IMG/VR virus record: IMGVR_UViG_3300048016_000090
Span: 1 to 38,033 of that record
DNA: 38,033 bases
Direction: 5' to 3' (one strand)
DNA from: a virus
The notes below the pieces were generated by a model. It saw nothing but the letters and a program-made list of their open reading frames with translations. It did no database searches and was not told where the DNA came from. A program made the translations under genes and the position numbers. Shown here one piece after another: positions 16,467 through 22,787 of the stretch. Numbering within the stretch: the stretch's first letter is position 1; every line of letters begins with the position of its first letter.

Positions 16467-16875
16467 TAACACCTCTCTCTAAATGTACTTTCCAATCCTC
16501 GTGGAACAAGCAATTACTAGGTGAGTTCCTAAACATAGGAGCAATCTGTTCATCTTTATATCCAGCTAATCCACATCCAACTTTAGTAACTAAGAACTCA
16601 AGTTCTGGGTGCTGTATAGCATAGAGGTCGAAGTAATATACGTACTGCTGAATAGAGAACAAAGATAAGGACTGATATACACTTCTATCCTTTGTAGGAA
16701 TAGCATAGCACTGTCCAGTACGTCCTTGGGATTCACCCCAAACAGCACCGAATAATTGCTTTGCAGCTAATGCAGCACCTTTACCATGTCTGCCTGCTAA
16801 GTTAGAACCAAATACAAATATCTGGTTTGGTTGTAGCTCGCTTAGTACTTCTTTGTAGTACTTTCGTTTATTCAT
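16459..16875 (-). CDS. Macro-domain-like phage protein (A1S_2505 family)
   Basis: 138 residues. FVFGSNLAGRHGKGAALAAK, YAIPTKD and VTKVGCGLAGYKDEQIAPMF are the hallmark blocks of a phage non-structural family named A1S_2505, related to macro (ADP-ribose-binding) domains: the Gly-rich loop GRHGKGAA corresponds to the ligand-binding loop. Its role is not established; removal or sensing of ADP-ribose-type signals is an inference. First gene of a unit following a terminator. Confidence 0.8.
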   Translation of the reverse strand: MNKRKYYKEVLSELQPNQIFVFGSNLAGRHGKGAALAAKQLFGAVWGESQGRTGQCYAIPTKDRSVYQSLSLFSIQQYVYYFDLYAIQHPELEFLVTKVGCGLAGYKDEQIAPMFRNSPSNCLFHEDWKVHLERGVNE

Positions 16876-16902
16876 AGCTATCCTTTCTTATTGAGCTTAT
16901 AT

Positions 16903-16937
16903 AAAAGAAAAGACCCCTAACCGTAGAAGCTAGGGGT
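16903..16937 (-). terminator. Rho-independent terminator
   Basis: Minus strand: ACCCCTA (16937-16931) pairs with TAGGGGT (16919-16913), followed by CTTTTCTTTT. Ends the unit with the small membrane protein gene and separates it from the macro-domain gene. Confidence 0.8.
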
Positions 16938-16983
16938 TGAAATATTATTTCATTTTATTATTGTTATTGGTAATCTTGACTAA

Positions 16984-17178
16984 TCAGTTATTCAGCTTAA
17001 ACCGAGCATACGTTGAACCATTCAACAGTACAACAGCAGCCCACGTCCAAAAGTTATATGGAATAGCAAGCAATGGGAATAGTGTATTAAGTGCCCAGAT
17101 CATACCAAGTGGGCCTAGCACAATAAGTACTATAATAAGAACTGCCATAAAAATAATACTACCTGTAGTTGCATTCAT
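16984..17178 (-). CDS. Small two-helix membrane protein
   Basis: 64 residues: hydrophobic segment 8-28 (IFMAVLIIVLIVLGPLGMIW) and a second around 38-52 with YNFWTWAAVVLL. The GP..WALNTLF...YNFWTW pattern is shared by many small phage inner-membrane proteins of unknown function. Good ribosome binding site AAGGAG. Confidence 0.65.
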   Translation of the reverse strand: MNATTGSIIFMAVLIIVLIVLGPLGMIWALNTLFPLLAIPYNFWTWAAVVLLNGSTYARFKLNN

Positions 17179-17193
17179 ATGTTTCTCCTTTTA

Positions 17194-17442
17194 TTAAATA
17201 AGTTCTTCAATCATATCTAGAGTAGCCTGAGCTTTTTCCTCTAGCTTACCAACCTTACCCTTAACTTTAGCTTTAGCAATTGCTACTACACCGCTGAAGT
17301 CAACATCATCTGCAATGTCGTCTTTTAGGTCTTTAACTTGGGACTCTAAATCCTCCATCTCAATGAAGATAGGTACTAGCTTATCCATTAGTTGCTTTGC
17401 TGTAAGTTGAGGTGATGTTGGGTTTGTTTCATTTTGTGTCAT
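17194..17442 (-). CDS. Small helical protein, hypothetical
   Basis: 82 residues, predicted as a long helical hairpin (IFIEMEDLESQVKDLKDDIAD, then VAIAKAKVKGKVGKLEEKAQA). Acidic first helix and Lys-rich second helix could suit nucleic-acid or protein binding, but no family is recognised. Probably driven by the -10 element at 17484-17489. Confidence 0.6.
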   Translation of the reverse strand: MTQNETNPTSPQLTAKQLMDKLVPIFIEMEDLESQVKDLKDDIADDVDFSGVVAIAKAKVKGKVGKLEEKAQATLDMIEELI

Positions 17443-17483
17443 GTTATTCCTTTACGTTTTGATTATTACTACAGAGAAGTTTA

Positions 17484-17489
17484 ATTATA
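17484..17489 (-). promoter_or_regulatory. -10 element (TATAAT) upstream of the helical protein gene
   Basis: Minus strand TACTG-TATAAT-TAAACTTC, 42 bases before the start at 17442. No good -35 is visible, so strength is uncertain. Confidence 0.4.
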
Positions 17490-17497
17490 CAGTACTT

Positions 17498-17911
17498 TTA
17501 ATACTTAATGACTGGTTCGTACTGAATTACTTGTACTTCTTTTGGTTCAACTTGGAAGTACTCATCATAAGTACTTCCATTGTAACTTTGATAGTACCCA
17601 TTGAACTTGAAGTAGACTTCTTCTTTATCTCTTGAGAACTTCCATACTGTGTAGTATTGCTCTCCTTCGCCTTCACCTCCGTAATGGTAAACTGATACCA
17701 TATCAATACCTAGCAGTTGTAGCTTTGACTTAAATTCAACCTCTTCATTGCTATCGTACTTACGGAACTCAGAGGTGAAATCTTGATTAAATAGTGCTCG
17801 TTTTATATACTCATCTGATCTAATCAATAAGTCCTCTACATCTTTTAGTAGACTTCCTTGCCCATCTTTTAGGTCGAGTTCAAGTTGATTCTTGTGTGCT
17901 TGTTTTACCAT
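17498..17911 (-). CDS. Hypothetical phage protein
   Basis: 137 residues. N-terminal helix, then an aromatic beta-rich C-terminal half (VYHYGGEGEGEQYYTVWKFS, YFKFNGYYQSYNGS) that looks like a compact antiparallel sheet. A related pattern is seen in uncharacterised phage proteins. Function unknown. Confidence 0.65.
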   Translation of the reverse strand: MVKQAHKNQLELDLKDGQGSLLKDVEDLLIRSDEYIKRALFNQDFTSEFRKYDSNEEVEFKSKLQLLGIDMVSVYHYGGEGEGEQYYTVWKFSRDKEEVYFKFNGYYQSYNGSTYDEYFQVEPKEVQVIQYEPVIKY

Positions 17912-17969
17912 GTTATATCTCCTTTACATTAAAACTATTACGCTTAGAATTATTTACATTCTGAATTGA

Positions 17970-17975
17970 ATTATA
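17970..17975 (-). promoter_or_regulatory. -10 element (GTG-TATAAT-TCA) after the nucleotidyltransferase gene
   Basis: Minus strand GGTG-TATAAT-TCAATTCAG, 9 bases past the stop of the gene at 17984 and 59 bases before the start at 17911. Its TATAATTCA core is the same as in the right-arm promoter cassettes. Confidence 0.45.
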
Positions 17976-17983
17976 CACCTAAA

Positions 17984-18820
17984 TTAGATTACTTGAAGTA
18001 CCTTTAGCACTTTAATTAATCTTTCTTTATCAAGCATATCCAATAGCTCTGGGTAGTTATCAATAGCGAACTCCCTAAACCAACCAGAGCATAAAGTAGT
18101 GCATACTTTTTCAAGTGCTTTATTATATGCTAACCCAAGCATGAATTTACCTTTACTTGGAATAATAAATCTCTCTAAAGCAATCACCTGTACTTCTTCT
18201 GCTACGCATTGCAATTTCTGCTGATGTGTAAACCCCAACCATAAGTCCTCGTGGCACATAGCTCTGGAACTATCACGCTGCATTGCTTTATACATAGGAC
18301 TTGAATTGTACTGCACTAACTCATGCAAGTAATCATGGTTGAACCTTTTAGGTACAGCATCATCAAAGAACTCTTCTACAGTAACATCTAGTTTTGGGTA
18401 TCTCTGGGGGTACTCAATTTCCGTAAGTCTCCTGCGCTCTTGCATGAAGGGTTGATATAAAGATGATATGTTAGTACCTAATGGGTACTGAATTGAATGC
18501 TGTACTTTGGTGTACTTATGCAAGTACTTATGATAATGCGTAATGTGCTTACCAAAGCCCTCAGAACGGTGCAGGTGGCTTCGTTTGATAGCTGCCAGTA
18601 CCCACAGTGGAGGAACATATAACACCTCGCCATTTAGCTTTGTTGTGTGCTCTGCTGTAATGTACTGCTCAATACTTGAGTTATTCAGGATAGATGGTTT
18701 GTGCCATTCAGTACCTTCAATTGGTTCTGCACTAATTACATCCCAATCGCTATCAGGACGTGCTATACCTAAGTCCATCCAGTAATCCAATGCACGAGAA
18801 CCAATTAGAATATTTTTCAA
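17984..18820 (-). CDS. Nucleotidyltransferase-fold phage protein
   Basis: 278 residues. The N-terminus ILIGSRALDYW...DSDWDVIS has the two hallmark elements of the pol-beta-type nucleotidyltransferase fold: the G-S helix start (Gly7-Ser8) and Dx(D) carboxylates (Asp25, Asp27). The rest contains His-rich helices (KRSHLHRSEGFGKHITHYHKY) and YPKLDVTVEEFFDD, DYLHELVQY and CHEDLW blocks found in a wide phage family (DUF7275-like) of unknown substrate. TTG start, preceded by AAAGGAT. It directly follows the tRNA-like and structured RNA elements on the same strand, so an RNA substrate is possible but unproven. Confidence 0.7.
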   Translation of the reverse strand: MKNILIGSRALDYWMDLGIARPDSDWDVISAEPIEGTEWHKPSILNNSSIEQYITAEHTTKLNGEVLYVPPLWVLAAIKRSHLHRSEGFGKHITHYHKYLHKYTKVQHSIQYPLGTNISSLYQPFMQERRRLTEIEYPQRYPKLDVTVEEFFDDAVPKRFNHDYLHELVQYNSSPMYKAMQRDSSRAMCHEDLWLGFTHQQKLQCVAEEVQVIALERFIIPSKGKFMLGLAYNKALEKVCTTLCSGWFREFAIDNYPELLDMLDKERLIKVLKVLQVI

Positions 18821-18853
18821 GATTAATCCTTTATATTTGATTTTGATATTACG

Positions 18854-18988
18854 ATAATAGATAGTTGCACTAGGTTAGTGGAGACACAACTCCTTAAAAC
18901 TGCGCTTCGATATTTAACGCTGAATACTCAGTTCCGCAGTGCTTATTAGTACTAACCAGCAGAAGTACCTAGTGCAACTATCTATTAT
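18854..18988 (-). ncRNA. 135-base structured element closed by a 22-bp perfect stem
   Basis: Bases 18854-18875 and 18967-18988 are exact reverse complements. Read on the minus strand, the 91-base interior holds a hairpin TGCT..TTA(GTAC)TAA..AGCA, a stem ACTGCG/CGCAGT enclosing CTGA(GTAT)TCAG, and GGAG(TTGTGT)CTCC, i.e. a multi-branched fold. The 3' arm could also form CACTA(ACC)TAGTG, a competing hairpin. No protein frame fits. It begins 4 bases after the CCA of the tRNA-like gene. Strand is assigned from the leftward transcription of all neighbours. A DNA-level role (cruciform, miniature mobile element) is the alternative; no target-site duplication is visible. Confidence 0.55.
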
Positions 18989-18991
18989 TTA

Positions 18992-19079
18992 TGGAATGCG
19001 GTGGAGGAATCAAACCTCTTGTCGTTCATCCTTTTATTTAATGACACGATTTTAGAAGAATCGTAAAGGGACACCGCAT
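18992..19079 (-). tRNA. tRNA-like gene, Arg(UCU)-type anticodon arm, D-arm missing
   Basis: Minus strand, 88 nt. Acceptor ATGCGGT pairs perfectly with ACCGCAT (7 bp), followed by discriminator T and an encoded CCA. T-arm: G(A)GG-TTTGATT-CCTC. Anticodon arm: ACGATT-CTTCTAA-AATCGT with U33-type T and TCT anticodon; it is close to the E. coli tRNA-Arg(UCU) arm (ACGAC-CTTCTAA-GTCGT). Between acceptor and anticodon stems there are only 8-9 bases (GTCCCTTT), so there is no D-arm. The 27-base variable region can form GTCaTT/AAcGAC, and its loop AAAAGG could pair with CCTTT of the missing D-arm position. May be a degenerate tRNA, a tRNA mimic, or a functional unusual tRNA. Confidence 0.55.
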
Positions 19080-19197
19080 ATAAAGTTTGCTAGTCTATTC
19101 CTAGCAGTCAGCTTGTTTCTAACCTGAATAACCCAAACGCAGCAAAGGCCTTTTTAATTCTGCAATTAAGGTAGCAGGACACCTAATTTATTATACA
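19080..19197 (-). other. Non-coding leader between SSB gene and tRNA-like RNA, with hairpins and a -10 element
   Basis: No gene fits here. Minus strand: TATAAT at 19195-19190 lies right after the SSB stop codon and could start the RNA block. Downstream are hairpins TTAATT(GCAG)AATTAA (19169-19154) and TGCTAG(GAATAGA)CTAGCA (19106-19088), the latter 9 bases before the tRNA-like 5' end. These may guide processing; no -35 is convincing. Confidence 0.4.
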
Positions 19198-19863
19198 TCA
19201 AAACGGAAGCGACTCATCATCAGCAAAATCATCCTGCACTTTAGCCTTGGCTTTTGCTGGTGCTTTAGAGGTCGTAGCAGCTTTCTTAGCTGGCGCTGAT
19301 TTAGCTGCTGGAGCGTCATCCTCGTCATCAAATTCACCACCATCATTTTCTAGACTTTTGCGCTCGTATTCAACCAAGTCAGTAACCAAGCAATTCTTTA
19401 GATACAACGTACCAGTACCATTAGTCTTAGTGAATACTTCAATACTCAAAGCACCTTTAGAACCATTACCTACTTCTTTGGTGTATGTAATATCCTTACG
19501 GATAGTGCCACTATCTGTTTGAACTTGCTCATATACACGAGGTTTATACTTATCAGGTACTGGCTCACCTGTCTTACCTAGTTCAGTTGATTTACGTAGG
19601 GTAACAACCCATACCTCATCACCTGCACCTTCTGGTAGTGGGCACTTGAACTCAGCTTCAAAATCACCTGCTTCTATTTCCTTTACGGATACTAGCGTGT
19701 CTAACTCTTTAGCGAACTGACGATATGCTTTAATTACAGATTTGTCAGTTACTACAACTGATGCTTTCCACTCATCTGGTTTCTGAGGTGTACCGGGTTT
19801 AACATATGCTTTTTGTGGCTCATTCATGCGGACATATACCAAAGTGCCTTCGATCTTTTTCAT
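19198..19863 (-). CDS. Single-stranded DNA-binding protein (T7 gp2.5-like)
   Basis: 221 residues. N-terminal EGTLVYVRMNEPQKAY and the segment WKASVVVTDKS.IKAYRQF fit the OB-fold of T7 gp2.5-type SSBs; the C-terminus has a flexible Ala/Lys/Pro linker and an acidic tail ending DDESLPF, with the terminal Phe that contacts polymerase and helicase in this group. Encoded between polymerase and nucleases. Own promoter at 19954-19981. Confidence 0.87.
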   Translation of the reverse strand: MKKIEGTLVYVRMNEPQKAYVKPGTPQKPDEWKASVVVTDKSVIKAYRQFAKELDTLVSVKEIEAGDFEAEFKCPLPEGAGDEVWVVTLRKSTELGKTGEPVPDKYKPRVYEQVQTDSGTIRKDITYTKEVGNGSKGALSIEVFTKTNGTGTLYLKNCLVTDLVEYERKSLENDGGEFDDEDDAPAAKSAPAKKAATTSKAPAKAKAKVQDDFADDESLPF

Positions 19864-20018
19864 TGTGTGTTCCTTTATCTTAGTGCTGATGTTTATGTTT
19901 AATCAGCGGTGGTTGCGGTTTGCTTATCTGTTGATCTATTCTTCAGAAGTTGTATTGTAGCACATTTCTTAGTTATTTCAATTACTTTTTCATGGTATTT
20001 TCCTTTTATTCCAAAATC
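19864..20018 (-). promoter_or_regulatory. Promoter region of the SSB gene
   Basis: The 155-base gap contains, on the minus strand, TTGAAA (19981-19976), a 16-base spacer ending TGC, and TACAAT (19959-19954), a good sigma70-type promoter with extended -10. It is among the best -35/-10 pairs in the window and fits high SSB demand. The only coding trace is a 3-codon ATG-AAA-AAG-stop. Confidence 0.65.
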
Positions 20019-20225
20019 TTATCCAGTTAGAGAATCCCAACCAAGCTGTTTAAGTACTTTATCTGAGGGATTATCTATGCAGTACTTTTGGATACTAACA
20101 ACATGCTCAGGTAGAGAGCGCATATACCCACTAGATATTTCTTGGTGCATCCCACCTAGTATTTCCGCTTGGTGTCGTTCGTATTGTACCTCATAAACCC
20201 ACCAAGGTAAAGCACCCCAACTCAT
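20019..20225 (-). CDS. Small hypothetical protein
   Basis: 68 residues, Trp/Tyr-rich N-terminus (MSWGALPWWVYEVQYERHQ) and a helical C-terminus (SDKVLKQLGW). Start abuts the stop of the upstream gene. No family recognised. Confidence 0.55.
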   Translation of the reverse strand: MSWGALPWWVYEVQYERHQAEILGGMHQEISSGYMRSLPEHVVSIQKYCIDNPSDKVLKQLGWDSLTG

Positions 20226-20423
20226 TTAGTAATCACCCCAGTAGCTTGTTAAGACGTAGTTAGTTACAGTTTGCTCACCTTGTTCTGTAGCCGTGTAGAT
20301 TACGATTGGTTCAATATCACCAAAGGCTTTGTTAGGTGAGTTCCACCATGTATTGACTTGCTCGTCCGATAGACCTAGTTTACTAAGCATGCTATCTAGT
20401 TGTTGTTTTGTATAAACGCTCAT
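20226..20423 (-). CDS. Small hypothetical protein
   Basis: 65 residues. LGLSDEQVNTWWNSPNKAFG-DIEPIVIY faintly resembles the C-terminal W..PN..L.G..P block of DUF2384-type proteins, but the match is too short to assign. Lies 8 bases after the DNA polymerase gene. Confidence 0.55.
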   Translation of the reverse strand: MSVYTKQQLDSMLSKLGLSDEQVNTWWNSPNKAFGDIEPIVIYTATEQGEQTVTNYVLTSYWGDY

Positions 20424-20431
20424 TAGAACTC

Positions 20432-22669
20432 CTATTCTGTTGTTTCGTTGTCTGAATGGATAGAGGATTGTAGCATGGAATTTGGATTAGTCACAGCTTC
20501 AATCAGAACTTTAGCTTCTCTTAGGTAGTAGGAGTAATCTAAGTCGCTCCAACTAAAGTTAGAAATATCATTGCAAGTTACTACATTGTAATCTGTATCA
20601 ATACCAATTCGTCTGTACTCATCTGAACCCTCTATCGGTGGCATGATTTTAACTAACTTACCACCATTTTTACTTGGGTAGTACCTACAGATATTCTGTT
20701 GCTTTACTTCATTACCTAAGTTGTCAACTAGAACCAAGCTAGATGACCTAGGCACTTTAGTACGTAAGCAAAAGTCAAACTTATCTCTATGAAGTCTAAT
20801 AAATTCCTCGTAATCAATTCCGTTAACTAAGTGAGCCTCTACTGCTTTAGCTATAACCATAGCAGAATGATTCTTGTGCCATCCTAGCTTTGTGTAGTCA
20901 GCATGTTCGTACATACCCTTTAGCTTAACCTTACCTTTTTCATTTACGCTAATGTAGTGATTTACGCTGTTAACAAACATAACAGAGTACACATCGCCCT
21001 CCATTTGCAACTTAGTCAATTCTTCCCATTCTTTAATGCACTGATTTGATTCCTGTACTTTATCTGGAGTGACAAAGAACTCAAAGCCATCAGTATTAGC
21101 CATGATTATCTCAGCATTACACTTGGTGATTATCTGCTCAATCAGCATACTTAAAAGCATTTGACCATTGATAGTAATTGACATTGTGTACTGAGGGTCA
21201 TACAAAGGGCTGAACTCATTACCGCTATCACCGTATGTACCGTTAAGAGCTAATTTAAGCGCAGCATTTGCTGGTGTACCTTTTGGTTCTGCTTTTCGCA
21301 TATCATATAAGTCGGAATACACCTTACAGAATGTACTTCCTAAGTGAGCAGGTGATATATCATTTTTGATAGCAAGGTTTGGATAGTAGCTTGCAACATC
21401 TTGTGTAACCAGTACCCTATCTGCTGTACTTCTATGCGTACCAACCTTAGCAGCGTGAATACCACCTAGTCCATAATCATACTGTAAACCCTCAACAACT
21501 ACATTTAGAGTCTCTGCTACACGCCAGCAACCATAGTACGATAGCTTAGGTGTGCGCTTCTTCTTTGGTTTACCTTTAGGTAGTCCGAACTCATCGAGTG
21601 CTTGCTCCATAACATGCTGTCCAAGCTCATCAAATAAGTACTCAGTAGCTTTTAATTCCTCAACCTGTACCCACCCCTTACCGTGTTCTTTCATGAACTC
21701 AGCAACATCGTCATCGCTTGGTTTACCTTTGAACTTTTTGCGCTTTACTACCATGTTTGCATACAACGCAACATCGCCTAATTTATCCTCATCAATATCA
21801 CTGAATACACCTTTCGTTTCAGTGATAATCTGCTGCTTGAACCACTTAAGTAAAGCAATGAACTCAGGACGCTGGAACTTCACATAAGGAAGAATACAAT
21901 CCTGAATAGGTATGTATTCTCGCTTAGTTTGATTCATCTTACGACCTCGTTGTGTTTGTGTATAACAAGCTCCGGACTTCTCTTTTTCGAGTGATGTAAT
22001 GAATAGCTGCTTACCAATTTTGGTGTCATTGAAGTTAGTGCAATCAAAACCAAATAAATTAGTTAATTCGTCACGTAGAGTTAATGCATCTTTTGAGAAG
22101 TTATAGAACTTTAGAGTTTCAGTTACATCGTGCATATTGTACTTAAGTAATGTATCAATTTGCTGCGATGTAAGCACAGTACCAACAGGAAAAGGCAAGT
22201 CCTCAATGTTATTAGAGCGCATATTAAACTCAAGCATCTTCAAGCTAGTAGCTCGTGCTCTGTTGTCGAAGTGATGTACTAAGTAAAGGTCAACTTGTGG
22301 AAGGATAATATCTTTGTCTTTAATCCTACCACCAAAGCGGTCATCAATTGGTCGATTGATTAAGTTAGAGCACTCAGTGTACATTTCCTGTGCTGTAATG
22401 ACTGGAGTAGTTCCATTCTTAAATGATTCTTTTGCTTTTAGTAGGATGTAGTGCAGCATTGGATAGTCAAATCCAATATTGTTATAACCAATCATACGAC
22501 AGCTAGTGCGCTTGATATTACGTAAGAACTCAAGAAGTTCATTGGTTTGATTCTTGCGGTCAGAAATTTCAAATGATACAGCACCTTTACCACTCATGTA
22601 AATAGCTGAAAATGTAAAGACATTAGGATAGCACTCCAAGTCATAAATGTAGTCTTTGCACTTCTGCAT
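20432..22669 (-). CDS. Family B-type DNA polymerase
   Basis: 745 residues. Proofreading domain: YDLEC (Asp10, Glu12), GYNNIGFDYP (61-70) and YNMHDV (Asp181). Polymerase: motif A QDVASYYPNLAI (Asp424), motif B KLALNGTYG (Lys472-Gly480) and motif C ANTDGFEFF (Asp527), the N-T-D form of the usual DTD. A segment of about 100 residues (310-400) with a basic KPKKKRTPK stretch precedes motif A. No intein is seen. Main replicative polymerase; works with the primase-helicase and SSB encoded next to it. A -10 element lies 22 bases upstream of its start. Confidence 0.9.
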   Translation of the reverse strand: MQKCKDYIYDLECYPNVFTFSAIYMSGKGAVSFEISDRKNQTNELLEFLRNIKRTSCRMIGYNNIGFDYPMLHYILLKAKESFKNGTTPVITAQEMYTECSNLINRPIDDRFGGRIKDKDIILPQVDLYLVHHFDNRARATSLKMLEFNMRSNNIEDLPFPVGTVLTSQQIDTLLKYNMHDVTETLKFYNFSKDALTLRDELTNLFGFDCTNFNDTKIGKQLFITSLEKEKSGACYTQTQRGRKMNQTKREYIPIQDCILPYVKFQRPEFIALLKWFKQQIITETKGVFSDIDEDKLGDVALYANMVVKRKKFKGKPSDDDVAEFMKEHGKGWVQVEELKATEYLFDELGQHVMEQALDEFGLPKGKPKKKRTPKLSYYGCWRVAETLNVVVEGLQYDYGLGGIHAAKVGTHRSTADRVLVTQDVASYYPNLAIKNDISPAHLGSTFCKVYSDLYDMRKAEPKGTPANAALKLALNGTYGDSGNEFSPLYDPQYTMSITINGQMLLSMLIEQIITKCNAEIIMANTDGFEFFVTPDKVQESNQCIKEWEELTKLQMEGDVYSVMFVNSVNHYISVNEKGKVKLKGMYEHADYTKLGWHKNHSAMVIAKAVEAHLVNGIDYEEFIRLHRDKFDFCLRTKVPRSSSLVLVDNLGNEVKQQNICRYYPSKNGGKLVKIMPPIEGSDEYRRIGIDTDYNVVTCNDISNFSWSDLDYSYYLREAKVLIEAVTNPNSMLQSSIHSDNETTE

Positions 22670-22690
22670 ATCTCTCCTTATAAAGATGGT

Positions 22691-22696
22691 ATTGTA
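22691..22696 (-). promoter_or_regulatory. Extended -10 element for DNA polymerase
   Basis: Minus strand ATGA-TACAAT-ACCATC, 22 bases before the polymerase ATG and just after the terminator at 22721-22747. The TGn extension is present; a weak TTATTA lies 16 bases upstream. Confidence 0.5.
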
Positions 22697-22720
22697 TCAT
22701 GGAATTACTGCTTAATAAAG

Positions 22721-22747
22721 CAAAAAAAACCCCAACCGAAGTTAGGG
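22721..22747 (-). terminator. Terminator after primase-helicase, UUCG tetraloop
   Basis: Minus strand CCCTAAC-TTCG-GTTGGGG (22747-22730), one G-U pair, followed by TTTTTTTT. The C(UUCG)G loop is exceptionally stable. Confidence 0.9.
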
Positions 22748-22787
22748 CTTGTTTATTAGAAGTCTGTCGCGCTAGAAGTCTATTATA

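Noticed and set aside
19088-19106. A second tRNA anticodon arm (TGCTAG, 7-base loop, CTAGCA)
   Set aside because: The loop lacks T at position 33 on either strand, and no acceptor or T-arm surrounds it.
20226-20423. DUF2384-type antitoxin
   Set aside because: Only a short W..PN..G..P resemblance; no toxin partner and the upstream HTH part is absent.
20432-22669. Intein or intron in the DNA polymerase
   Set aside because: All polymerase motifs are in one continuous frame at normal spacing; the extra segment before motif A lacks intein splice residues.
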